Assembly: GCA_002310195.1 (NCBI GenBank)
Contig: DBYS01000012.1
Coordinates: forward strand, 133,463-197,462
Length of the DNA: 64,000 bases
Source: Bacteroidales bacterium UBA1180
GTDB lineage: Bacteria; Bacteroidota; Bacteroidia; Bacteroidales; Paludibacteraceae
Direction: 5' to 3'
Of the stretch, positions 12,801-19,800 are shown in pieces. The position numbers and the translations under genes are program-made. A model generated the notes under the pieces. That model was not told where the DNA came from. It searched no databases and saw only the letters and a program-made list of their open reading frames with translations. How positions within the stretch are numbered: position 1 is the first letter of the stretch; every line of letters begins with the position of its first letter.

Positions 12801-15800
12801 CCTGACCATCAATGACTCGGCGAGTGACGAGGAAACGCAGATTGCTTGCGAATCGTTTGACTGGACATGGCCTGAGCCTGCAGTGACCTACACGACATCG
12901 GGCGACTATGTGGTAGCCAAGACGATTGATGTCGGTCTGCCGACACAGCGCGACTCGACACGTACACTGCATCTCGGCATTGGTCATAAGAAGTACAGAG
13001 CAGAGGCGGTTACCGACGTATGCGATGCGTATGTATGGCACGGCACGGAGTATCAGACAAGCGGTACGTACACGTATGAGTACGCTGATACTTGCGAGGG
13101 CAACGTGGATACCCTGCATCTGACGCTGTACCACAAGTCAGTACCGGTTGAGTACTACGACACGGCATGCGACGTGCTGACGATTAACGGCCGCTCGTAC
13201 TTCAGCAGCACGGTATTCACTGATACGTTCCAGACCGTTCACGGTTGTGACTCGGTTGTGAACTTCCACCTGACCATCAACCACCGCCAGACGAAGAGCA
13301 TCAGCGCAGAGGGCTGCGGCAGTTACACATGGGAAGGCACGACCTACACGCAGTCGGGTATCTACACCAAGGTGCTGACCGGCGCGAACGGTTGTGACTC
13401 GGTTGTGACAATGACGTTGAGCCTGTTCCCGTCAAGTAGCAGTGAGTTCAGCGTGACGAGCTGCGAAGGCCGCTACATCTGGGGTAACATGATCATCGTT
13501 AAATCGGGTGATTACACGAAGAACATCCCGTCGATCAAGGGCTGTGACAGCACAGTAACCTTGCATCTGAGCTTGCCGGAGACGATCTATAGTGATCCGC
13601 TCATCGTTCAGGCATGCGACGAGTACTGGTGGAACGGTAACCGATATACCGAGACAGGCAGCTACACCGAGACCCTCACCTCGCTTGTGACGGGTTGCGA
13701 TAGCGTGGCACGCTTGAACCTGAATATCGAAGACCATCCGACAGGCGAGTTCACGGAGACGGCTCAGGAGATGTACACATGGGGCAAAGAGACCTACTAT
13801 GAGTCCGGCGATTACGTACAGCGTTATCCGACGGCTACGTGCGACAGTATCGTTACCTTGCACCTGACCATCACCTCGCCGAAGCCGATCAATGAGATCA
13901 GCGCTGCGGCTTGCGATGCGTACACATGGGATAGCGAGACGTTCTACGAGTCGGGCGTTTACACACGTAACTTCCCGACGCTCGAGGGCAATGACTCCAT
14001 CGTTAAGCTCACACTGACCATCACTCACGATACCGCTACCAGCTTCACCGCTGAGGCATGCGATACTTACGTATGGAACAGCGTGACCTACGACGAGTCG
14101 GGTATCTATACGCAGACGCTCCAGCGCGGCTCGGGTTGCGACAGTGTGGTAACACTCAACCTGACTATCCGCGAGAGTTTCGCTACCACGTTCACCGCTA
14201 CGGCACGTGACGTATATACCTGGGATGCCGAGACCTTCACTGCCTCCGGTTCGTACACGCACAGCTACACGACAGTGAACGGTTGCGACAGTACGGCTAC
14301 GTTGCTGCTGACGATCATCGGCAACGAGCAGAGCGCATTCAACGCTATGGCTTGTACGGAGTACGAGTGGGCTGACAGTATCTTCACACGCAGTACGATC
14401 CACGCGCACGTCTTCCCGGCATCGAACGGTTGCGACAGCGTGGTAACGATGACCCTGGAGATCAACGAGCCGGTATATACCGACCTGTTCGATACAGTAA
14501 CCGATTGCAGCGATCCGTTGTACGCATACACCTTGCCGTGGGGCGAGAATGTACAGCACACGGGTGTATATAGCGATACGTTACAGTCCGGACTGACGCA
14601 GTGCGACAGCATCGTTCGCGTTCACCTGCAGTGGTGCAACGAACCGCTGTGCATCGATACCGTACCGTTCAACGTCAGCGATTGTGAGTCGTATGTATGG
14701 GAAGGCCAAACGTACACGACCACCGGTACGTACTACCGCCACTACCGTTTGAATAACGGCTGTGACAGCGTATCGCAGTTGCGCCTGACTATCAAGCCTA
14801 AGGCACAGCTGCTGATTGAGCAGACGGCTTGCGACAGTCTGTACTGGGCTAACACCGACACGTGGTACTACGAGTCAGGCTTCTACTACGACACCGTACC
14901 GGCAGCTAACGGCTGCGACAGCGTCAACATCCTGCACGCTGTGATCGGCACGGCTGCCAAGGAGACGATCGAGCGCACGAGTTGTGATGCACTGACTATC
15001 AACGGCCAGACGTTCACCGAGTCCGGTACGTACGTTCAACACTTGACGACCGTAACGGGTTGCGACTCGACACTGACTATCAACCTCACGATCAGCCCGA
15101 TGGTTGATACAGTTGTGGCAGACACGGCTTGCGACAACTACCTGTGGCACGGCCAGACATTGACCGCTACGGGCTTCTATCCGCAAGTGCTCAACTCGGC
15201 TGTATCGAACTGCGACAGCGTGGTTAACCTGCACCTGATCGTATATGGCAGCAAGGTGGTTGATGTAATCGATTCGCTCCACTGCGACTCCATCGTATGG
15301 GGTGACGAGATCTCGGGTATTGATACGATCTACGATGACGGAATCTACACCAAGACCTTCCATACGTCTGTAGGTTGCGACTCGACGGTAACGATGGATC
15401 TGCGTCTGCTCCGTCACGACATCATCTTTGCCGACGACACCGCAGCTTGCGACTCGCTGGTATGGAACGGTGACTTCTTCATCTACGAATCCGGCACGTA
15501 CACCGATACGTTGATATCGTCGCTCACCGGTTGTGACAGTATCATTACGATGAACGTTACGATCAACCCGACGCTCAGAGTCGATATCGAAGATTCCGTA
15601 CCGCCTCCATTCTACCTTTGGCCGAGCGAGCTGGATACGATCTGGACAAGCGGCATCTATGTGGATACGACTGCATCGCTCGTAACCGGTTGCGACAGTA
15701 TAACGACTTTGACGCTCGTGATGACCGACAGTATCATCCTTGACCCGATAGAGCCTGTACGTATCGATACGTTCGGTTACTGCCCGGGTGATACGATGAA

Positions 15801-16551
15801 CTTCGTATATAACCTCCTTAAGGGTCATCCGACAAAGTATCGTCTCGTATTCGACACCGTGGCTGTGGCTATACCGGATTACACGCGTCAGTTCAAGTCG
15901 GTACTTGATACAACCGAGTTGCCGAACCATGGTCTGGACAGTCTGTTCACGATAGCTATACCTGAGTACTGCCCGGCCGGCACGTATTGCGCCGAGTTGC
16001 AGCTCTTTGATGACTTCTCGAGCAGCGAGATCTATCAGTTCTGCATCAACGTCAATATCAAGGGCGTGGTAGTATCGATGTGGACGGATGTGGTAGCGAT
16101 CAACAACTACGATGGCAACTACATCGGCTATCAGTGGTACAAGGATGATGTAGAGATCATCGGTGCTGACAAGCAGTACTACTCCGATGGTGAAGACCTC
16201 AACGGCTGCTACCGCACGAAGTTGCAGTTGGCTGACAGCACGTGGGTATTCACCTGCGAGCAGTGCTTCGACCTGCGCAGCGATTCGCTTGAGCTCATCG
16301 CTTACCCGACGCCGGCACCTGTCGGACAACCTGTTACGATCAAGGCTACGGGTATATTGATTGAGAAACTCATCGGCTCGCGTCTCACCATCACGAACGT
16401 ACAAGGCTTGACCGTTCACACCGTAGAGAGCATGACACGTCGTGAGGAAGAGGTTAGCCTGCCGGCAGGCTTGTACATCGCAACGATTGTTACAGGCTCT
16501 GCGGACGACAAGGGACCGCGTACGGCTAATGTCAAGTTTACCGTATTCTGA
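802..16551 (+). CDS. Giant repetitive surface adhesin, probable T9SS cargo (5249 aa)
   Basis: This very large secreted protein begins with a long signal peptide (about residues 1-50, hydrophobic core VMFALLIALSAVAVW). Residues about 55-550 look like the IgGFc-binding-type domain seen in Bacteroidota adhesins (start IGRDFWLTYMSS). A PKD-like stretch follows (about 580-640). Residues about 807-2830 hold some 21 PKD/Ig-like repeats of 85-100 residues, each opening with a Pro-x-(I/L/V) strand and a Cys. Residues about 2833-4975 hold some 41 shorter repeats (45-65 residues) of the form C-x4-W-x-G-x-x-Y, then SG-x-Y, then GCDS-(I/V), then L-x-L-T-I. A cap domain and a C-terminal domain (about 5160-5249) follow, the latter with AYPTPAPVGQPVTI and LPAGLYIATI, typical of a T9SS sorting domain. 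The role is inferred to be adhesion or gliding, like SprB-type proteins; the ligand is unknown. A Bacteroidota promoter lies upstream and a hairpin downstream. Confidence 0.85.
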   Translation: MKRLTKISEQLSRITVLNRSAFLRLAQRVMFALLIALSAVAVWCPGVTYAASSSVPEYIPSIGRDFWLTYMSSDGSGTLDLQIMVIPKSDGSIQLKTVDGAGTETVRLTQAVSANVPFYYSIPAGWRNTIYTTASDVISHSGLHVTSEDTDFTLYMRNRTYLSEQANSYDMSAVFPTQTLGTDYVVQTYWLDQSYTEFAIIATEDNTTINIKPRCQTLKSDEISWYAAGTTITKTLAKKGDVYLLKGPSADDDAPFWNLSGTTIGASKPVAVFQGGMLAFIPEGSGLSGDHIFEQALPVYTWGKRFVAMNMSAFPDGSIDRGSKPTEYLITAVYPDTKIYVNGTLFKTLNAGESNFLSDDETGDPDLTVAWEETPKVIETSQPVSLMGFMVNSQHNPYRLGGGANKYVGEPSMAAIPDVSKGVKEVYYYCKDNAVIPLNTHYANIIVRKEGVAGMRLNDDDISAQFTLLAQTFSGSSVQYAYARVQLTNNALNKLSNTGDVPFVAVAYSVLPTKAMSEAGAMAINLVPSAPIVKIDGNEITHDMTLDYCNRHPGIEFSAIVDYPHTSVKWDLGEGAISTGYSASHMYGATVGESDATHNIRFYVYHESPITHVKDTDSVRVTLNVHPVYYDTLKTKVAAKRLSYTWDSTSYVPFGLLDGLGNPKYARFKLGTGKDSLNRQPYLSYNWANANVSKTIFDSLKYATRHDCDSMFYLQLEVVPDKLMPGETKTVCQEDVLSWAGHAAGAGHKMSRKNLTTNAMIFNTNGTGADMFKTDEYGTFEIRDTLESKVFPFPDSIHVMTLTINVKPSITIEAVRDTCDEETNTKVRFTTTDATSYNYYIAGKTSLLATPVAVTDGTHTIDIPISAIEVGTTAQVFTLKMVANTATCVSDTVQATFTVNPTPTLTSLTLDASSKCYPAESFTISYNHTNAKYVFYKVTKGGSLIKDWTSTDVTAEKKFTIATNTPSNWAFGTYTVEAYAESDKGCESAHTTIDFAISKQPTISGVSIVNQCDEETTTTLTFTTADAANYNYYIVGKTSLLATPVATTDGEKSINVDISMLTDGSYTLKLVANSAAPAGCPSDTTDVPLTIYPMPTAAITSTAAELNACAPYNEGDYMNVAYTTTNAKYISWKVNYSAGYGMYGWPHSFIKQEVASTPTLKISKSYLLGADDYTITIDSVESEYGCVTYPNAKLYITLYAPATISMAHIDSACVGQHIQIHDTTTFADTILYTVKKGGALWLKGKKDVPGGGKAKTPHLIELPDTLSAGTYTIEQTATNIRHCGAGAVANGTFVVNPLPQITSLTPTVTICEKDDNASFAFTMTGATKYSYRLVEHPAISATNVDVPTGGSGTISFNPSSLADGTYTFLLIAKSEHGCQHALNATLKVNNMPSLTIPDIAAQCYPAASFTVGYTPVDAARVLWKVDGKFNDEWQLHNVPNPGFGEKEFVVNTTGWTAGTYTLRAYPQSSVMCDSAAVVKTITINPKPTAGITSVESKCDDATSAAVVYSQANATKYEYRVFKSGVVAPVLEVTNQDVSGTTFNINISTLAAGSYELRLVAKSATCESDTAKKAFDIWPLPTITLSTGVIDECYPAATVSLPYEHTNASKYSYTINLQGNATVLKSAENVNVVTGTPMALNTSGLAAGTYEVHVTAVSEHNCETAAEQSRTFKIHPQPSISSLATVDSVCEKHSPSPVALTMIGATKYKYDVLKEGEATPVEQKVNQTAASISLNTTTWAAGKYTLKVTAVSDLDCGSDVAERVFLIYPQPKVTALSDVTICETDAEASFSFTMTDAKTYTYDLKNSSNVSVASSASPQSAPAGGSGSIVINTAALPDGAYTLHVTATSDKGCVSDDKTSTLTINNQPSVALSDIAAQCWPVDAITVTYTPTDADSILYIVKSGSTEKYRNRIKVPAAAPYTFTFPTTPNASWQHGTYTVTAQAMSALKCWGTEVTKNFTINEKPATPTNITLTEPCAGDAAMNVTFNKDALGNCAMAEIVETGLQTLAGTPVDATSRMIPVNITGLTAGTYTLRIYTFNNTTNCQSASVDKTFVVHPVPTIDTHDTTAIHPVTAVDVRYSSTNATNYTYTLNGPGIDPADPRTGSGTAANAGMISVNTNGLNPGVYNLNVTVTSSHGCSKDAASTITIFNSTSIEIAHIDSVCKGDNIGDVVITTTYANKYTYLVKNANGDDVATGTGSTTNSEGTPVDKSFSIATTTWAAGTYTLTVTAENTTTGGKCDATTTFTINPIPVLTFTPHAAICENAETTIDVAHSTTHIKTLEYRVAKGTTPVIAATTITSTGKITLDVSAWTDGTYRIYATPTSEHGCVGDEAYIDIVVNNQPEATITSIPADICAGDAYLNVDFTASADARAYAFRILNATTDQPVSGYAGGGSISAPYGSVSIAVDVHSLPVGNYKMEVKTQTEPGCWSDASVQPFTVRTKPGANISTMESVCEGTATATAEYTTTNATTYYYQVKGTAITGSGSTTGSGTINVDVSSLTAAGSPYTLQLVSKSIYCESDTATKSFAIRPIPVVAITSIDDVCFGDGTTTVTYNPDANVSSCTYTLKQGATVLLADQAVTLNPAHTFTINTSALAVATYTVELTPRSQYTCVGAMVSSTFKVNPLPTLNDILLDANAVCEGTATMRARFYHAGADSCHWEVREQGITTVLRSGDKNSLTDGTTMVDIDLLAPTALTAGKTYDVRVTVINKTTTCEITKTSSFFIRKKPVVTINTENNQHFCQPVTEVKVNYSNEDNRATVFHYEVLKGTDPFKPLADKLDVNGGDWTIQFGTQLLQGEYKLRVQPDNDYCPGDWKELTFHVDTVMPVVTNASICYGESYDWNVAEDCSGQPITLMRGLTTTTNQLDTLFCTNGCVKVYALNLTVWPEYAGAEEQYTLCANDVLNWRGQSINEAGTYESRKAGVAPNGCDSVYRITVKKIVPEQKSSDMTVCFGEPVIFNGTTYNNRPVGQQVLLDTLKSLDGCDSVYLRLNLTVGQRYYDSVKVVECEKYVWPVNGHTYTSSGIYREELSTVDGCDSICVLNLTINEAYEFFETYDVVTTQLPFTVHEYSFTAAGTYDRRYTTVGGCDSIYHITLNVHPVVLPKDTMHQTICESAAPYNWRGTAYAQSGWYSKTTTVAGNDTIHYLHLTVNKTYSDTTYITACGSYNWHGNNYAASGIYPIAHSSSCGCDSVEVLKLTIATPSAKTVNVTACQYELTTIGNRTFVAMANESFTETLTNTAGCDSVVTYNVTVTPRIYTAPEDMFSFCEGTTYTWHGHTYDTPGTYYDSIPDGNGCTTTIHTLRLKQNPAYHFEEDVEVSELALPYAWRGHKGDTLLRTNGDYYDRWLSQVGGCDSIYHIHFHVNFVTRNNDAALEGCESVTWSRNGKTYYESTLASDTVFTDAPANTKYDVIYFCDITVHHGFAEVEPDFTICKNEALSWHGQNYAANHFSVGDHVLNYNGHTIHNCDSTYTATVHVIESYRNETSYEACPSELPYNWHGQLLTTAGQYTDAHMSVSGCDSVHVMNFTVKSVTAPDNATDTQCQGATIDWNGLTINALEPGEFAYYKWYTVPGECDSTYHKLDLTVGKTYDVDSALTQHICQNETFEWYNATRSVPQDGAHQLDDHTYAETFHYEEQSVLGCDSLVADLTLIMHVDIDKTLPDTTVCNSYNWDGLEITTSGDYVKTYHPHVACFDSIVRRKFTVLYSEVENTVKTECDSYYWPRTQQVYTESGHYVHNVPQLGGLCDKIYTLDLTILHTQRDTAKILDWCHEFTWAANGTTYHTAAFDSVVYPGGAANGCDSVAYLYLTLDTDTAFYLPAVTACETYTWHGMTYTGSTLARYPTTKLTGRGCDSIVYLPITILHPTQVVHNLEGCRQLIWNNVTYTTSQTAVQTFECDSVVTLNITINQPETINHVLRACESVTWNGKTYTYSQNAQQDFLCDSVVMLDITIDHTQTKDDYVTRWDSYDWEGDTYTASGNYTKTLTSSCGCDSIVTLHLTINDSASDEETQIACESFDWTWPEPAVTYTTSGDYVVAKTIDVGLPTQRDSTRTLHLGIGHKKYRAEAVTDVCDAYVWHGTEYQTSGTYTYEYADTCEGNVDTLHLTLYHKSVPVEYYDTACDVLTINGRSYFSSTVFTDTFQTVHGCDSVVNFHLTINHRQTKSISAEGCGSYTWEGTTYTQSGIYTKVLTGANGCDSVVTMTLSLFPSSSSEFSVTSCEGRYIWGNMIIVKSGDYTKNIPSIKGCDSTVTLHLSLPETIYSDPLIVQACDEYWWNGNRYTETGSYTETLTSLVTGCDSVARLNLNIEDHPTGEFTETAQEMYTWGKETYYESGDYVQRYPTATCDSIVTLHLTITSPKPINEISAAACDAYTWDSETFYESGVYTRNFPTLEGNDSIVKLTLTITHDTATSFTAEACDTYVWNSVTYDESGIYTQTLQRGSGCDSVVTLNLTIRESFATTFTATARDVYTWDAETFTASGSYTHSYTTVNGCDSTATLLLTIIGNEQSAFNAMACTEYEWADSIFTRSTIHAHVFPASNGCDSVVTMTLEINEPVYTDLFDTVTDCSDPLYAYTLPWGENVQHTGVYSDTLQSGLTQCDSIVRVHLQWCNEPLCIDTVPFNVSDCESYVWEGQTYTTTGTYYRHYRLNNGCDSVSQLRLTIKPKAQLLIEQTACDSLYWANTDTWYYESGFYYDTVPAANGCDSVNILHAVIGTAAKETIERTSCDALTINGQTFTESGTYVQHLTTVTGCDSTLTINLTISPMVDTVVADTACDNYLWHGQTLTATGFYPQVLNSAVSNCDSVVNLHLIVYGSKVVDVIDSLHCDSIVWGDEISGIDTIYDDGIYTKTFHTSVGCDSTVTMDLRLLRHDIIFADDTAACDSLVWNGDFFIYESGTYTDTLISSLTGCDSIITMNVTINPTLRVDIEDSVPPPFYLWPSELDTIWTSGIYVDTTASLVTGCDSITTLTLVMTDSIILDPIEPVRIDTFGYCPGDTMNFVYNLLKGHPTKYRLVFDTVAVAIPDYTRQFKSVLDTTELPNHGLDSLFTIAIPEYCPAGTYCAELQLFDDFSSSEIYQFCINVNIKGVVVSMWTDVVAINNYDGNYIGYQWYKDDVEIIGADKQYYSDGEDLNGCYRTKLQLADSTWVFTCEQCFDLRSDSLELIAYPTPAPVGQPVTIKATGILIEKLIGSRLTITNVQGLTVHTVESMTRREEEVSLPAGLYIATIVTGSADDKGPRTANVKFTVF
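3221..9297 (+). repeat. About 21 PKD/Ig-like protein repeats in the adhesin
   Basis: I count 21 successive units of roughly 85-100 residues. Each starts with a motif such as KPTAGITSVESKC, has an aromatic-rich strand (TNATKYEYRV type), an AAGTYTL-type turn, and ends with a second Cys followed by a strand and N-P or x-P. Most units carry two Cys; unit 14 (about nt 6970-7240) lacks the first. The copies are diverged at the protein level, so the array is old. Confidence 0.8.
9298..15720 (+). repeat. About 41 'C..W..G..Y / GCDS' repeats in the adhesin
   Basis: I count 41 units of 45-65 residues with consensus C-x4-W-x-G-x-x-Y, (T/E)SG-x-Y, GCDS-(I/V/T), L-x-L-T-I. The first Cys is absent from units 5, 10, 22, 29, 32 and 41, and the second from units 6, 11, 23 and 30. 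The staggered loss is treated as a separate finding. This repeat type is common in large Bacteroidota surface proteins. Confidence 0.85.
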
Positions 16552-16650
16552 CGCAGTTGAGGCGTGACATACGCAGTACCGTCGGCTGCAAACCAGAGAT
16601 TGCACTAACTGGCACGATTTTTAAGGTCAATCTTAAAAATAGAACATCGT

Positions 16651-16681
16651 GGGACACCGAAACAGCACGTTTCGGTGTCCC
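16651..16681. terminator. Perfect 13-bp hairpin after the adhesin gene
   Basis: GGGACACCGAAAC (16651-16663) pairs perfectly with GTTTCGGTGTCCC (16669-16681) around the loop AGCAC. The following bases are TGTCTTAAAA, so the U-tract is weak. It probably ends, or protects the end of, the 15.7-kb transcript. Confidence 0.65.
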
Positions 16682-16718
16682 TGTCTTAAAATCCGTACTA
16701 CTTTTCACAACGCGCGTT

Positions 16719-16750
16719 ATTGTATAATTGAAAAAATTGTTGTACCTTTG
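16719..16750 (+). promoter_or_regulatory. Bacteroidota-type promoter of the 2279-aa surface protein
   Basis: ATTG (16719-16722) and TACCTTTG (16743-16750) are spaced by 20 bases. The leader of about 90 bases contains a short inverted repeat, GGCAT-G-ATGCC (near 16771). The gene therefore has its own promoter and is not simply read through from the adhesin. Confidence 0.75.
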
Positions 16751-16849
16751 CGTCGTAATTTGGAGTAGAGTGGCATGATGCCAAATTTTACGCCAAAAAC
16801 GGGGCATTTTAGGCCCTTTATGATGTAAAAACATATAACAACAATACAA

Positions 16850-19800
16850 ATGAAACAATTTTACGCTAAGTTAATGATGGCAGTAGTACTCGTGATGAGT
16901 ACGCTGTCAGTAAATGCACGACAATTATCCGAACCGGGTCAATTACCCGACCCGGGTTTTGAAGACTGGTCCGGTACGCAGTTCAGCGGCAATATACAGC
17001 CTAAGTACTGGAATGGCTCAAACGTGGAACAATCCGGCTTCAGTTTCAACTTCACTACCCGAGAGACCGGACGAAGCGGATATGCTGTAAAGGTGACTAA
17101 TACCTATTGCGGTAAGGCGGGAATAGGTCAGACATCGCCCGGATATGTGACTTTAGGCTCACCATGGCAATATATTAGTGGTATGGATATAGCCAATGCC
17201 ACAGGTGGTACGGACGGCGGTATCAATTTTACCTATCGTCCGGATTCCATATATTTGTGGATTAAGCGTACCGGTAGTAAAGCGACGTCAGAGAACTACA
17301 GCGTCCTCTTCTATTCATGGAAAGGAACGTCTAAAGGTAGGAATTATAAAGGTAACCAAACCGACGGTTGTACAAATACCGGAGAAGACCATTTTGACGA
17401 GGAGTCCGATATTCGTCAAACGATGGATAAGAACAAGTGCGGTACAACACAACAGGCAACCCAGGTAGCGGAAGGTTTCTTCTTCGAGAAGAAAGCGTAT
17501 TCCAATTGGACGCAGATCAAGGTGCCCATCTATTATATGAGCGATGAGGTGCCTGATAAATGCAATGTGATATTAGCGGCATCCGGTTACCCAAATTTCC
17601 GTTCAAGCGGAGGTATCAATGAGGGTAATGCTATTATTGCCGATGATATTGAGTTGATATATTCCTCTACGATTCAGAAGTTGTATATCGGCAACAAGGA
17701 ATGGAAAGGTTTCAAGCCTAACAGCACAGAGGTGCAGACGTACTCTTTGGGCGAAGGAGCTACTGTTATTCCCGATATCTTTGCCGTGCGTGGTGCGGGC
17801 ACCATGGCCAATATGAATGGTGCTACATACAAAGCTCAAGGCCGTCGGTTGAATGACACGGAATGTGTTATTAAGAAAGGCGCTGTTGACGGCGAACTTA
17901 CGACCATCACTGTTAAGTCCGGTGACGGCAAGTCAACTACTACATACAAGATTAAGTTCGTATCATCCGTCAGTAACAATGCCCGCTTGGCAGACATCCG
18001 CGTGAATGGTCAGACGATCAGCGGATTCAATACCTACCTGCAGACCTACAACATAGCACTGCCTTACGGCACGACCGAAACGCCGGTTGTAGATGCTACA
18101 CCACAGGACGCTACTGCCACTGTGGAGATTACGCAGCCGACATCGGTGAACGGTAAGGCAAGGATCGACGTTACAGCGCAGGACGGTACGACCCAACTGA
18201 CGTACGACTTGTCGTTCTCGGTAGCCGCCCTGTCGGATGCTACACTCAAAAACATCTTCATCAACGGCAATCCTCTCCCGGGTTTCCAACCCTCCAAAGC
18301 GACATACAACGTTTCGCTGCCTTTGGGCACAACGTCTGCACCTAAGGTTACGTGGGAGTCGGCTTATCCTGCCGGAGCACAGAACATCACGCTGCTGTCG
18401 AACACGCTTGAGGGCGGCGCACAGATCAAGGTGACACTCCCGAACAGCGCGGTAACCAAGACGTACAAGTTGACGTACAAGATCGAAGCTTCGTCGTACT
18501 CGTATCTGAGTGCAATCATGCTCGACGGCGTACTGCTTGACGGTTTTGAGCCGGAGAAGACCGCTTACACCATCACTTTGCCGATGGGCACAACCAAGTT
18601 GCCGGAAATCACGTGGACCAAGGGCGACTCCTATCAGACCGTTCAGAAGATTGAGGGTGGAGTAGATGGCGTAACGCGTATTGAGGTGACGGCTGCAAGC
18701 GGAGCAACCACGACGTATCGTCTGACGTTCCAAACAGAGAAATCCAACAACAATGCTCTGGCCGGTATAGCTATTGACGGCACACCGCTTGATACATTCA
18801 ACCCTGATACATTGAGCTATACGGTATCACTGCCTGCCGGTACGTCAACACTTCCGACGGTTACTTATACAACGGGTGATGCCTATCAGACTGTGGCGCA
18901 GTCCGTCAATCCGTCGCTGATGACTGTTCGCCTGACCGTTACGGCTGGTGACGGTTCGACGCGCGTCTATACCGTTGCATTCGAGATCCAGAAATCTGCC
19001 AATGCCTTGCTGCAGATGATCTATCTGAACGGTGAGCCGCTGGCGAACTTCGATCCGGAGACGCTTGACTACTCTCTGGTATGGACCGAGGCAACGATGC
19101 CTAAGGTAACGGTGCTGGCTAACCCAGGTCAGTCGATAACCATCGCTTCGCCTGCATCGTACGGCACAATACGTATCGTCGTTACACCAGAGGAAGGTGC
19201 GGCCAATACGTATACCGTTCAACTCAATTCACCGGACGCAGCAGTCCTGCCGGCATTCCCGACGGATTCGTTCCCCGCTTCGAAGAATGCACAACTAGCT
19301 GAATTGTATATTGATGGCGTGCAATATGCTGACTTTGTGCCGACGACTTATGCCTACACATATAATCTGCCTTGGCGTACTTATCAAGTGCCGGCAGTTA
19401 TGGCCGTAGCGAGTGGCATCGGTCAAACCATCACCATTGAGCACGGTGCGGTTAATCGTCCTACGCTCATCAAGGTGCTGGCTGCAGACAAGTCCACTAT
19501 TAAGACATATACGATCAACTTCCGTGTTCCCAAATCGAACAATACGAAGTTGGAGTCTGTTGAGATTGATGGTGTAGACTTTACGTTCAATCCCGATGTG
19601 CTGACATATACAGGTATAGCTTTGCCTTACGGAACATCGCAAACTCCTGCACTGACGGCTGTGCGTGCCGAAGGTGAGCAGTCGCTGAAGATAACTGAAG
19701 CACCTATCGGAAAAACATCCACTATAGAGGTAACGGCCGAAGACGGAACGAAGGCAACTTATTCGTTCTCGTACATCATCACTCCGCCGGACAAGAGCAA

